Shown piece by piece: positions 26,799 through 36,079 of a DNA stretch of 64,000 nt (positions within the stretch are counted from its first letter, which is position 1; the number at the start of each line of letters is the position of its first letter). This stretch comes from Thermomicrobium sp. CFH 73360. Its GTDB lineage: Bacteria; Chloroflexota; Chloroflexia; Thermomicrobiales; Thermomicrobiaceae. The notes below the pieces were generated by a model. That model searched no databases, was not told the DNA's origin, and was given only the letters and a program-made list of their open reading frames with translations. The stretch covers positions 310,001 to 374,000 of the forward strand of contig NZ_JAMSLS010000002.1 in NCBI RefSeq assembly GCF_023806465.1, given 5' to 3'. A program made the translations under genes and the position numbers.

Positions 26799-27179
26799 TC
26801 ACCGCCCGCCCTCGCCCTCCCCGAGCCCGAGCTCCACCAGCAGTTGGGTCAATGCACCAGCCAGATCATCCGCCTTCCGACCAGCCAACAGCCGTTGGGC
26901 CCGCAGTGCCCGCACCTCCACGTCGATGAGCCGCGCCACATGGCTCACCAGGCGGCGCGGATCCGGCTCGGCCAGCAGCACCTCACCTAACACCTGACGC
27001 AGTGCCTCGATCTCTCGTTCGAGGTCGTCGGTTGCCGCCTCCGCCCGTAACAGAGCCAAGATCCGCTCCGCCAACTCGGCTCGCTCGACCGGTACTTCCA
27101 CTTCCTGCGACTCGGGCACTGTGCGGCGTTGGCTCGCAGTGCGTCGGGTGCGGCGACGCGCGCCCACCGACTCGCTCAC
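26799..27179 (-). CDS. Phage-associated helical protein, possible small terminase
   Basis: A 126-residue protein with a basic N-terminus (RRRTRRTASQRR) followed by almost continuous helix (ERAELAERILALLRAE, DLEREIEALRQVLGEVLLAEPDPRRLVSHVARLIDVEVRALRAQRLLAG) and an acidic/glycine tail. Its start overlaps the stop codon of the amidase gene by four bases. Size, helical oligomerisation segment and a place upstream of the large terminase fit a small terminase subunit, but no DNA-binding motif is obvious, so this remains a suggestion. Confidence 0.5.
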   Translation of the reverse strand: MSESVGARRRTRRTASQRRTVPESQEVEVPVERAELAERILALLRAEAATDDLEREIEALRQVLGEVLLAEPDPRRLVSHVARLIDVEVRALRAQRLLAGRKADDLAGALTQLLVELGLGEGEGGR

Positions 27180-28432
27180 CCATCACCTCCCTCCGCGCGC
27201 CGTCGGGCCAAAAGCTCGGCACCGAGCCGCCGCAACAACACCTGCTGCCCCGGCGGCAATTCGTCGTGCCGCTCCAAGCAGGCACGCTCAAACCACTGCA
27301 CCAGGTGTTCGTGCCCGTCCTCACACTGCTCTCTCTGCTCGCTACTCAGGGGATACCCAAAGAGTTCCAATCCGCCACGCTGCTCACAGAACGTCAAGAA
27401 ATCGCCCCGTACCCACTGCCCCGTCTCTGGGAAAAAGCGCCCCGCGCGCACTGCCAAGAGCGCTGCCACCCGCTGCTGAAACCCAGCAAAGCCGCTGGCC
27501 AAGAGCCGCCGTGGACACCGCTTCCCGCTCCAGCGCTGGTGCGGCACCACCCGCTCGGGGCCGAGCTGGAAGGCCTGGCAGAGCACCGCGGCCAGCTGGG
27601 CACCATGCTCTTGCGTCCGCTGCCAGTCGGAGCCAGCGTGCACACAGAGTTCAATGGCCAGCGAGCTTCTGTTTCCCGGCCCGTTCGGGCCGTCCCCCGC
27701 ATGCCAACCGATCTCGGTGGTGGGGAGCAACTGCACCACCTCCCGGTCATCAACCACAAAGTGGAAACTCACCCCTTCCCGGCCGCCCCCCGCATGGACG
27801 AAGCGCCGATGCGCCTCGGCATCAGCCCCCGGCGCTTCGTTGGCCGTCTCATGGATCGTGATCCACTCCGGCCGCAGCGCCAGCCCCGGCCGATTGCCTC
27901 GTCCCCGCGCCACCCAGTCGATGCGGAGCGAGATGCCAGGAAGCGGTTCCTCCGCGTGCCGGGTCACGAACGCACGCAGTGCTGCCGTATAGGCTGCGGG
28001 ATCATTCCCGTCAGCGGCCGGCGCCCACCGCGGGACGATCGCCTCCACTATCTCCGCTCCCTGCCGACGATAGACAAAGCCGGGATCAACGAGCCGCCGG
28101 GCCAGGTCGCGGAAGCCTGCTTCCCAGGTCGGGTACCGCCAAAACTGCCCGCGCCCGGGCACCGAGACTGCATCCCCCTCGCCGGTGCGGCTGGTGCGGG
28201 TGGCACCGGGATTCTTGAGGTCATACCTCGGCACCAGCCCCACCGTGCCAAAGCGCGACTCGTGGTGGAAGATCGCGAGCGCAAAGAGCGGATCCACACC
28301 CTCGCTCGCCACCGCGGCCCAGCAAGCGTCTGCCTCACTGGCAGCGGGAGAGCCTGCCGCCGCGAGCACCGCTGCGAACCGCTCCCGGCTGATCCGCGGC
28401 AGGACTCCGACCACACACAGTTCCCCACCCAT
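27176..28432 (-). CDS. Phage-type endolysin: muramidase-like + N-acetylmuramoyl-L-alanine amidase + surface module
   Basis: A 418-residue cytosolic protein (no signal peptide). ATG 28432 follows GAGAGGGGTTGTG. Residues about 20-150 resemble a glucosaminidase/lysozyme fold (PLFALAIFHHESRFGTVG, KNPGATRTS, FWRYPTWEAGFRDLARRL). Residues about 190-330 are an Amidase_2 domain: WITIHETAN with the first zinc His, GWHAGDG, and VVPHQRWSGKRCP with the last zinc ligands. The C-terminal 85 residues (FFPETGQWVRGDFLTF, GYPLSSEQ, VQWFERACLE) repeat the module of the secreted protein at 12789, probably a wall-binding element. It likely cleaves peptidoglycan after holin release. Its stop overlaps the next gene. 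Confidence 0.8.
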   Translation of the reverse strand: MGGELCVVGVLPRISRERFAAVLAAAGSPAASEADACWAAVASEGVDPLFALAIFHHESRFGTVGLVPRYDLKNPGATRTSRTGEGDAVSVPGRGQFWRYPTWEAGFRDLARRLVDPGFVYRRQGAEIVEAIVPRWAPAADGNDPAAYTAALRAFVTRHAEEPLPGISLRIDWVARGRGNRPGLALRPEWITIHETANEAPGADAEAHRRFVHAGGGREGVSFHFVVDDREVVQLLPTTEIGWHAGDGPNGPGNRSSLAIELCVHAGSDWQRTQEHGAQLAAVLCQAFQLGPERVVPHQRWSGKRCPRRLLASGFAGFQQRVAALLAVRAGRFFPETGQWVRGDFLTFCEQRGGLELFGYPLSSEQREQCEDGHEHLVQWFERACLERHDELPPGQQVLLRRLGAELLARRRAEGGDG

Positions 28433-28726
28433 CACAACCCCTCTCCCTCGCAGCACACTGCCGACGGCACACCCAGCCGTATCGTCGTCCAAAGCGATGC
28501 TGCCGCGTCACTGACCCGGCGCGCCAGACCGAGTGGTCGTCTGCCCGCCGGAGCGAGCTCGGCAAGCGGCCGCTGGCCACCCCACCGCGGGATGCACGAA
28601 CACCCACGAATCACGCAGCCCCGGTCATCGGGGCCCCACGGCTGGGGGCAGGACCGGCATGACTGTGCGGACATCGCTCTGTGTCGTCACGCCACGCGGC
28701 ATCCAGAGCTCGTGACCCCCAGACCC

Positions 28727-29284
28727 TCAGCTCCCCCGCCCGGCAATCGCGTGCCGGATTTTCTCGAGGGGCGAAAGGCGAGCCACCGCTTCCCCCTCGA
28801 CCCGCCGTGGTGCGCCTGCCGCGACCGGTGTCCCAGCGTTGGCCTCTGCAAGGAGCCGCTGCCGCAGCTCCACCGCGCGCTCTGCACTCGCAACAAGCGC
28901 CTCCAGCGTCTCCCCCTGCACCAGCTCCGGGAGCGCCTCCGGATACGCCCGCAACACAAGCGACCGCAACAGGTCCAGCGGCACGCTCGCCGTCAACGGT
29001 GCCGCGCTGTCAGGAATGCCGCCTGTCACCGGGTCCCCTGTCAGGGCGCCCTCTTCCCGGGTAGTGCGAGACTCCCCCAGCGCTGCTGGCTCCCCACGCG
29101 CCGGCGTCCCCTCTTGGTGCACGCCCGCTCGTCCGGCCAATCCCGACCCCTGCCCCAGGACATCCTCGCCCGTCCGTGGCCTCTCGTCAGCGTCCCTCCC
29201 CGGCTCGACGTTCACGACGTCTCCCCGGCTCTCCACCTCCGCGGTCTCCAGTCCACCGTTGTCCCGCATGGCCTCTTGGGTCAT
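28727..29284 (-). CDS. Phage-associated hypothetical protein, acidic
   Basis: A 185-residue protein, ATG 29284, with GGGAAGGAGAC upstream; upstream in-frame extension lacks coding character. The N-terminal 100 residues are acidic and glycine-rich, probably disordered; the C-terminal part is helical (PLDLLRSLVLRAYPEALPELV, TLEALVASAERAVELRQRLLAEA, LSPLEKIRHAIAG). I do not recognise it. A scaffold- or adaptor-like role is possible from its position at the head of the minus-strand phage series, 295 bases before the endolysin. Confidence 0.5.
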   Translation of the reverse strand: MTQEAMRDNGGLETAEVESRGDVVNVEPGRDADERPRTGEDVLGQGSGLAGRAGVHQEGTPARGEPAALGESRTTREEGALTGDPVTGGIPDSAAPLTASVPLDLLRSLVLRAYPEALPELVQGETLEALVASAERAVELRQRLLAEANAGTPVAAGAPRRVEGEAVARLSPLEKIRHAIAGRGS

Positions 29285-30801
29285 ACCACCGTCTCCTTCC
29301 CACCCTCCATTGGCCGATGCCCCGTGAGCGCAACGGGGGCATACAGCCGCGCCACGCGCCCGGGTGAAGCCCGCCGTGCTGCCGGGAGTCCTCCAGAAAG
29401 GTGCCTCCATAAAAAAGACACAGCAGAAGCGAGGCAAAAGCGGACAGGGGGTGGTGTGAACGCTCAGCCGCGGACACTGGACCCACGGGAGATCCCGGCC
29501 CCGAGCGGACCGGGAGCGGTGCGAGAGCGCAGCGAGCTCCGTGCATGCCCTGCTGCGGCCATCCCATCAGCAGGAGCAGCACCGGGTGAACGTGAAGCTC
29601 GCCCGTGCGACGGGTCCACCACAGACTGCGAGGATGATCCAGCAACCCAGAGCCAGGCAGTCCGCCCCGGGGAGCATTCGACGGCGCCTCCCAAGGGAGT
29701 TCGCCGAGTGGTGGAGGCGGACACGACGGGACCGGATGGGCGGGAACGGATCCGGGGCCGGGATGAGGGAGCTGGCAAACGTGCAGCGCACCTGGCCGGA
29801 CAGAGGTTGGCGGCGGGCACACCGCGCACGCCCCGGCAGGGCCTGATCAGTGCAACGAGTGAGCTCGCTGACGCGCTTCCCCGGGCACGGTGCAGCCGCA
29901 CGTGTCCTCTTGGCAGGACACAGCTTCCGTCCCAGCAGCGGCGCAGTCGCTGCAGTCCGCCGGCGACCAGGCCAGCGCGTCTGCTCCCTGCCGTTCCCGC
30001 ACGCCCCGGCCCCAAGGTACACTCCCGCTCCACGCGTGATGACCGCGGCACGCCACAGGCGGGCAGCATCCGGCGTCCCCCACGCGGCGGCGGACATTGC
30101 AAATTCCCGGGTTCCTCAACCGCGCTTTCCCGATCATATCGCAACGCCTTTCACGGCGCCCGTCAGCCCTTTAGCAATCGGGATGGTGGCCGGCGCAACG
30201 CCCGCTTCCCCCACCACGCACGGCAGCGCTTCACGGTGGAGCACCCCACCGGTGCTCCACAGCCGGGTGACCTGCCGCCCCGAGTGTGACGCGCGTGCTG
30301 CTGGACGTTACCGTCTGGTCGGCAGAAACCCTGACGGGTGTTTGGGCACCCACCGTACGCCCGCATTCTCTCGGCGCAGCAACGCTGCCACCTGAAACCC
30401 TGGAGGTGCCCGTCCACCGCGTTGCCGCCCCATCGCCTGTCTCTCGCCCGGCTGTCACGTGCTGCCAACACCCCGGCAGGCGCCGTCCTCGGCCGCCCGG
30501 CCTGCATCGGCGATGGACAGGATGTCAATACCGTTGCCGCGATCACCCCACACCAGGCCATGCACCACTCCGTCCATCTTGCCGCAAGGCGTCGTGCACG
30601 ACTCAAACAGCACCGAGTCCGCCCATGGGAGAAGCGAAATCCAGTGACATCCTGCGCTCCTCGCTTGCCCTCGACCGACACACTCCCCCTCAACGAGCGA
30701 ACAACGGGGCGCTGCACTCGTGCCTCCCAGCGCGGGTGCACCACCTCTCTCCCCATCTTCGGTCCAGTGCAGCGTGCTACCCAGCCGTTCGCGTCGGTCC
30801 G
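29285..30801. other. Long non-coding gap
   Basis: About 1.5 kb with no supportable gene. Open frames run on both strands but are Arg/Pro/Ser-rich and unsupported. No clear family 1 repeat is present. Confidence 0.45.
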
Positions 30802-32292
30802 TTAGCCCGTGTCTTCCTGGTCCGCATTCCCCGAGAGGACAAGCCAAGCCGCTTCCACACGGCTGGCTACCCCAAGCTTCCGGTAGGCCCGCTCCAGGTG
30901 TGTCCGTACCGTCCCGATCCGCACCCCAAGCTGGAGAGCAATCTCCTTGTTGGTCAGTCCCTGCAGTGCCAGCTCCAGGACGTCGGCCTCGCGCCGCGAT
31001 AACCGGTACTGCACTACCAGCCGCTGCCGCAGATCCACCGGCAGCAGCGGCACGTCGGTGGTGGCTGCCCCGACTCGGTCGTCCCCAAGTCCTGCCCCGG
31101 CTCCGCCGAGAACACCCTGGCCAGACACTCCAGGAGCTCCCGGAGGCATCGCCTTCTGCCCCTGTGGTGTCAGGCCAGCGCTCTCCTCCAGTCGGCCCGG
31201 GCCCGGTGGATCGAGCTCGTCGAGCGCCACCTGTCGGGCCATGCGCTGTTCCTCCCGCACAACCAGGCTCGCTGGATCACTCGGCACCAGCAGCGCAGCG
31301 CCGAGCAGCCCCAGCATCGCCACCAGCGGGCCGCCAATCGTCGGCACCAGCCCCTCACTCGCCGTCGTCAGAGGAATGCCCAGGCCGAGCGCGAGCACCA
31401 TGACCCCAAGCCCCACGGGATACGCCCGCCCCCAGCCACGCTCCTCCCCCAACCGCGTCCACCACCCGACATCCAGGAATGCCCAGCAGCCGACTGCCGT
31501 GGCAGCAACCAGCGCCGCGCCCCGACCCACGACCCATCCCACCAGCGACAGCGCCAGGAGAAACAGCCCAGCTCGCACGGCCGGTCCAGCCTGCCCCAAC
31601 CCCGCCAGTACTGCGGCCAATGGCAGCAGGAGCAGATACGGCACGACCCCCACCCCTCCGCCACCCAGACCGGGCAGCAACATCCCATAGGTCAGACCGC
31701 CAGCCAGATAACAGGCCCCAACGGCCACGAGCGACCGCAACCCAGGCCACGAGACCGGCAGCGGACCCGGCCGCACCAGCACTCCCTGCCCAGCAACCAA
31801 GAGTCCCGCCAATCCACCAGCCACCCGCAGCAGCGACCCCGGCGTGGTAGCGTCCAGGAGGAGCAGCGGCAGATTGGCCAGCGCCGCGCCCAGCGCCACC
31901 GCCCACGCCCGGCGTCTCCCCTCAAGCCGCCCCAGCTCCCATCCTGCTGCCGCCACCGGGAGGGCCACCAGGACCCCACCAAGCAGCAGCGTGAAGAGCG
32001 CTGCTCGACCACTGAGCCCCACACCAAGCAGGCTCACCGCCGCCACGGGTAACCCACCCCAGCGCGCCACGGCAACCAGCTGACGGCGTGCTATCAGCCC
32101 CACCACAACGAGCCCCGCACCGTGCGCCAGCGCAACCCCGGTACTCGTCCCCGGCCCCGCCAGATGCTGCCCGACCGGGCCAAGCGGCACCAGGAGGATC
32201 CAGCTCATCGGCAGCGCCACGGCAACCCCAGTGCGCACCACCGGACGGAACTCGCCCGGCCCCATCCCGTCTTGCTCTCCGCCGTCGGTCAT
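30802..32292 (-). CDS. Membrane-anchored LuxR-type transcriptional regulator
   Basis: A 496-residue protein, ATG 32292. About ten hydrophobic segments fill residues 18-375 (for example VALPMSWILLVPLGPVG, LAHGAGLVVVGLIA, LFTLLLGGVLVALPVAAAGW, ALGAALANLPLLLL, MVLALGLGIPLTTA), separated by short basic loops. A soluble linker follows, and residues about 430-488 form a LuxR/GerE helix-turn-helix (YRLSRREADVLELALQGLTNKEIALQLGVRIGTVRTHLERAYRKLGV). No response-regulator receiver domain is present, so the signal is presumably sensed in the membrane. It is the most upstream minus-strand gene before the phage block and could control it; that is positional inference. Confidence 0.8.
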   Translation of the reverse strand: MTDGGEQDGMGPGEFRPVVRTGVAVALPMSWILLVPLGPVGQHLAGPGTSTGVALAHGAGLVVVGLIARRQLVAVARWGGLPVAAVSLLGVGLSGRAALFTLLLGGVLVALPVAAAGWELGRLEGRRRAWAVALGAALANLPLLLLDATTPGSLLRVAGGLAGLLVAGQGVLVRPGPLPVSWPGLRSLVAVGACYLAGGLTYGMLLPGLGGGGVGVVPYLLLLPLAAVLAGLGQAGPAVRAGLFLLALSLVGWVVGRGAALVAATAVGCWAFLDVGWWTRLGEERGWGRAYPVGLGVMVLALGLGIPLTTASEGLVPTIGGPLVAMLGLLGAALLVPSDPASLVVREEQRMARQVALDELDPPGPGRLEESAGLTPQGQKAMPPGAPGVSGQGVLGGAGAGLGDDRVGAATTDVPLLPVDLRQRLVVQYRLSRREADVLELALQGLTNKEIALQLGVRIGTVRTHLERAYRKLGVASRVEAAWLVLSGNADQEDTG

Positions 32293-33544
32293 GCCCGGGA
32301 CCGCTCATCCCAAAGCGACCGAACACTGTCTCCGAACAATACAGCAGGGAAGCCGGGCCACCCCCGAGTATACGCCAGCAGTCGCACCCCGACCAATCGT
32401 CGCCAACCGCCACGCGACCGGCGCTGGCCCACAGGCCAGAACGGTCGGTGCAACCTGCTCCTCCGTACGCACGAGGCATTACTCCTGTGCCCCCGCAGTT
32501 TCCCACGACGCCAGACACAGCGCACCGCTCTTCACACCAGCCTCTCACCCAGGGTCCAGCAGTGCTACCCTCTTCCTCGGGGCCGCTCGCCTCCTCACCG
32601 TGCTGATCCAGAGCCCTCGAGGCCACAGGTGGCCCACCAAGCCGGACACGGTGCCTCCATGCCGACCACCTCCCCTGTCCTCCCACCGGCACCGCTGGCC
32701 GCACACCCGGCACTCTGCGACCGACCAACTCCCACCCTCACACCGTCGCTCCGGCACTCGCCTCCGTTCCCGGCCCCGTCCCCCGCTAAGCTCCCGCCCC
32801 GCCCTCTCCGCTGCTCCCTGCGCCCAGCCCGACCACCCACGCTCGGTCCCCCAGCCACTCCCTTTGCTCCCTACCCCCCACCTCCCCCAAAACACTCCAC
32901 CGTCGCGCAGCCCACGCCCACCTGTTCCCCCTCTCCCTCGCACCCCGTCACACGTCCCACTTCTCCCCCTGTCGGTCATGCGACGGACAGTCCCACCACC
33001 CCTGGGGCCCACCGCACCCGCCTCCCCTCCCCCGATGTCCGTCACACGGCGGATACCATTCGCCCGAACTTGCCACTACGCTGGGAGAGAGCAATGGCGC
33101 CGTTCTCTGGAGAGGGCCTGCCACCGCGCGGGTCAACACCGTTGCGCGGCGTCAGCGGGTGGCTGTGCATCCCCGTAGCGGCCGCCAGGACCCGAGGAGC
33201 AGTGCAGTCGGCCGGCACGGCAGGAGACCGCTTTGGACGCCGCTCACCAGCCGCTCCCGGCTCTGCCGGGCCCACGAGTCGGTCGTTAGTAGCGGGTGGG
33301 GAAAGGGGGTGAAAACACCGCCGCGGAGCGAAGGTCAGCCCTCACCGGTCGCCCCAGCCACCATGGCGGCGCACAGCGGCAGTGACGACGGAAAGGGGGA
33401 CAGTAACGCGTGCTTCGTCGCCTTCGTCGGGCCACAGATCCAGCACCCGCGTGCGCACGGCGGACGGTTCACCGCCAACCTCGACAGCAGCGTGGCGCGC
33501 AGCTGGAACGACCGGTCATTGTGCTTTGCCGTGTTGGTGTAATC
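32293..33544. other. Long non-coding gap between divergent genes
   Basis: About 1.25 kb, C-rich on the plus strand, with no supportable gene. It must contain the promoters for the LuxR-type and beta-helix genes, but none is convincing. Confidence 0.4.
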
Positions 33545-33556
33545 GGGAGGTGTATG

Positions 33557-35635
33557 ATGCGGAACTCGACCCGTCAGGACAGTCTCCCCACCCTCCGGCG
33601 TGCCACCGTGCGCTGGCTCCTCACCCTCGCTCTGGTCCTCAGCGCCGTTGCCACCCTCTCCTTCCCCACCCAGGCGGCAACCTTTAACGTCGCCGCGTGG
33701 GTGGTCGATGTGAACCCCAACGACAACCAGTGCTCGCTCCTGGAAGCGTTAATCAACGCGGCCAACAACGAGCCGACCCACGCCGATTGCCCGGACGGTG
33801 AGCAAAACCAGGTTGACGTCATCCAACTCCCCGCGGGGACCTACTCCTTCCCCGCGAGCATGCCCGAGGGATGGACCCCACTGGTGAACGCCACCACCGG
33901 ACCACTCCGCCTGGTCGGCGCCGGGGCCGCCTCGACTATCCTGGACGGCTCGGCGAACGTCGACGGCCTCACGCTCTTCGACGTCGACGGCGGGCAACTG
34001 ACCCTCGAAAACCTGACACTGCAGCGTTTCACTGGCGCGTCCACAGGGCCGATTCAGGTGCAAAATAACGGCACGCTCACGGTGCAGTCCGCCGTCTTGC
34101 AGGGGAACAGCGCGCCAGTAACCAACGGCGGCGCAATCTGGGCTTCTAACGCCACGGTCACCATCTCCAACTCCACCTTCTCCTCCAATCAAGCAGATGA
34201 ATATGGAGGTGCGATCTACGCAAACGACGCCACGGTCACCATCTCCAACTCCACTTTCACACAGAACTCGGCCGGCGAGGGCGGCGCGATCGCCACTTAT
34301 TTTGGCGACGCTGATGTCAACATCTCCAACTCCACTTTCACACAGAACACGGCTAACGCGGAGGGCGGTGCGATCGCCGCTTTGGGCCACTATGGTAGCG
34401 CCACGTTCACCATCTCCAACTCCACTTTCACACAGAACACGGCCAACGTGGGCGGCGCGATCTCCTCAGACGCCTACATTGGTAGCGCCACGGTCACCAT
34501 CTCCAACTCCACCTTCAGTCTGAATCAAGCATTAAACCAGTGGTATTGGGGCGGCGGTGCGATCTACGCAGGGGAAGACGCCACGGTGACCATCTCCGAC
34601 TCCACTTTCACGCAGAACACGGCACCAGAGTACGGCGGTGCCATCTTCGCGTATGCAGCCAACCTGACTGTTTCTGGCTCCACCTTCAGTCAGAATCAGG
34701 CAGATGACTCGGGCGGGGCATTCTATCTCGGAGGAACCACGGTACTCCGGCTCACCAACTCCACCCTCTCCGGCAACAGCACCGCTACCACGGGCTCAGG
34801 TTCCGCTATCGGAATCGGCATAGCTACCAATGTGCAGGTGGACCTCGCCTTCGTGACGCTCGCCGACCAGACCGGCAGCCCCGCCCTCGCAGCTCATTAC
34901 CAATCGGACCGCGGACAGCTGCGGCTGCGCAACACGATCCTTGCTAACCCCCAAGTCAACGAGTGCGGCTCTCTTGCCCAAGTCACCCTCACTGCCGGAG
35001 GCGCCGTCCTGGCTGACGATGCCACCTGCACTGGTGCCTCCGTCATTCCGACCCTCCGCTCCACCCTCGGCAACCTGGCCAATAACGGCGGCCCCACCCT
35101 CACCCATGCGCTCCTCACCGGCTCCCCCGCCATCGACGCCGTCCCGTCCGGCCAGTGCACCGACTGGAACAACACTCCTGTCACCACCGACCAGCGCGGC
35201 CAACAGCGCCCGAACCCCGCAAACACTCCGTGCGATGCCGGCGCTGTCGAGGTCGCCTCTTCCCAGCCCACCCCCACCCCAACACCCGGCCGCGTCGAGC
35301 TTACCCTGCAACGCATTCGCCTCTCCCGCCCCGCGCCAGACACTCTCCAACTGAACTTCGTCCTTCGCAACCTCGGCCGCGACCCGGCCCCCGCCACGAC
35401 CATCCGAGTCCTTGTCACTGACCATCCCCGCCGCGGTACCACTACGCTCCTCGCTACCCTCCCAGCCCCCGCCCTCGATGGCCGCTCCAGCCAAACGCTC
35501 TCCCAGTCCCTCACCTTGCCTCAAGACCCCTCCGCACGCTTCCTCATCCTCATCGTTGACCCAGACAACTCCATCCCCGAACGGAACGAGCGCAACAACC
35601 AGCGCACTGTCCGTATCCCCCGCTTCCGCCCATAA
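33557..35635 (+). CDS. Secreted right-handed beta-helix (Pmp-repeat) protein with CARDB domain
   Basis: A 692-residue exported protein; ATG 33557 is six bases after GGGAGG (ATG 33554 is the alternative). A signal peptide (RWLLTLALVLSAVATLSFPTQA) is followed by a CSLREA-like segment (NQCSLLEALINAANN), then a right-handed beta-helix with about seven polymorphic-membrane-protein repeats of the form GGAI-x(n)-TISNSTF-x-QN between residues 225 and 420. A TPTPTP linker leads to a C-terminal CARDB-type Ig domain ending NSIPERNERNNQRTVRI. Such proteins are surface adhesins or polysaccharide-binding proteins. Repeat units are also near-identical at DNA level, so the array can change length by recombination. 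Confidence 0.8.
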   Translation: MRNSTRQDSLPTLRRATVRWLLTLALVLSAVATLSFPTQAATFNVAAWVVDVNPNDNQCSLLEALINAANNEPTHADCPDGEQNQVDVIQLPAGTYSFPASMPEGWTPLVNATTGPLRLVGAGAASTILDGSANVDGLTLFDVDGGQLTLENLTLQRFTGASTGPIQVQNNGTLTVQSAVLQGNSAPVTNGGAIWASNATVTISNSTFSSNQADEYGGAIYANDATVTISNSTFTQNSAGEGGAIATYFGDADVNISNSTFTQNTANAEGGAIAALGHYGSATFTISNSTFTQNTANVGGAISSDAYIGSATVTISNSTFSLNQALNQWYWGGGAIYAGEDATVTISDSTFTQNTAPEYGGAIFAYAANLTVSGSTFSQNQADDSGGAFYLGGTTVLRLTNSTLSGNSTATTGSGSAIGIGIATNVQVDLAFVTLADQTGSPALAAHYQSDRGQLRLRNTILANPQVNECGSLAQVTLTAGGAVLADDATCTGASVIPTLRSTLGNLANNGGPTLTHALLTGSPAIDAVPSGQCTDWNNTPVTTDQRGQQRPNPANTPCDAGAVEVASSQPTPTPTPGRVELTLQRIRLSRPAPDTLQLNFVLRNLGRDPAPATTIRVLVTDHPRRGTTTLLATLPAPALDGRSSQTLSQSLTLPQDPSARFLILIVDPDNSIPERNERNNQRTVRIPRFRP

Positions 35636-35653
35636 CCCTCCCACGCGCAACTC

Positions 35654-35681
35654 TGCCCCCGCCTCCCTCGAGGCGGGGGCA
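35654..35681 (+). terminator. Terminator hairpin after beta-helix gene
   Basis: TGCCCCCGCCT (35654-35664) pairs perfectly with AGGCGGGGGCA (35671-35681) over a six-base loop, 18 bases after the stop codon. Confidence 0.7.
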
Positions 35682-36026
35682 GCACCCTCCCACTCCCCCG
35701 TACCCTTGCAGAACCGCAACCCAACTACCAGGCTTTCCCCCCTGCGCCTCTGATGCCCTCGCTCTGCCGTCACGCCGGTGGCTCCGCGCTGCCGCACCCC
35801 TCATGCCCGCCGCAGCGCCGGAGACATCAGACCCAGCTCACACTCCATCGTGCCCGGCAGCAACTCGTCCGGGTCACACCCGACCTCCGGTGCGAACCTC
35901 CTACGATGTCCTCCCTACACGCTGCCTGCCAACAAGGTCAACCGCAGCCCCATCACCACCGCGCTTTGCCCTTTGCCGCCCCACAACCCACCCCGACGCC
36001 TGAGCCACAGCGCATCACAGCCCAAC
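35682..36026. other. Non-coding gap between convergent genes
   Basis: About 345 bases between the two terminator hairpins of convergent secreted-protein genes; nothing further is seen. Confidence 0.45.
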
Positions 36027-36059
36027 AAAAGTGGACCCGGGCGAGAGCCCGGGCCCACT
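36027..36059 (-). terminator. Intrinsic terminator of minus-strand secreted protein gene
   Basis: Arms GTGGACCCGGGC and GCCCGGGCCCAC (36031-36058) form a 12-bp stem with one mismatch and a GAGA-type loop. Read on the minus strand it is followed by TTTTG, giving a U-tract, 21 bases after the stop of the gene at 36080-37912. Confidence 0.75.
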
Positions 36060-36079
36060 ACCATCACGAAAGATCGACG

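Noticed and set aside
27002-30289. A 1095-codon open frame on the plus strand
   Set aside because: It lies antisense to the endolysin, helical protein and acidic protein genes; composition is Arg/Pro/His-rich without any recognisable domain or start signal. Long open antisense frames are expected at this GC content.
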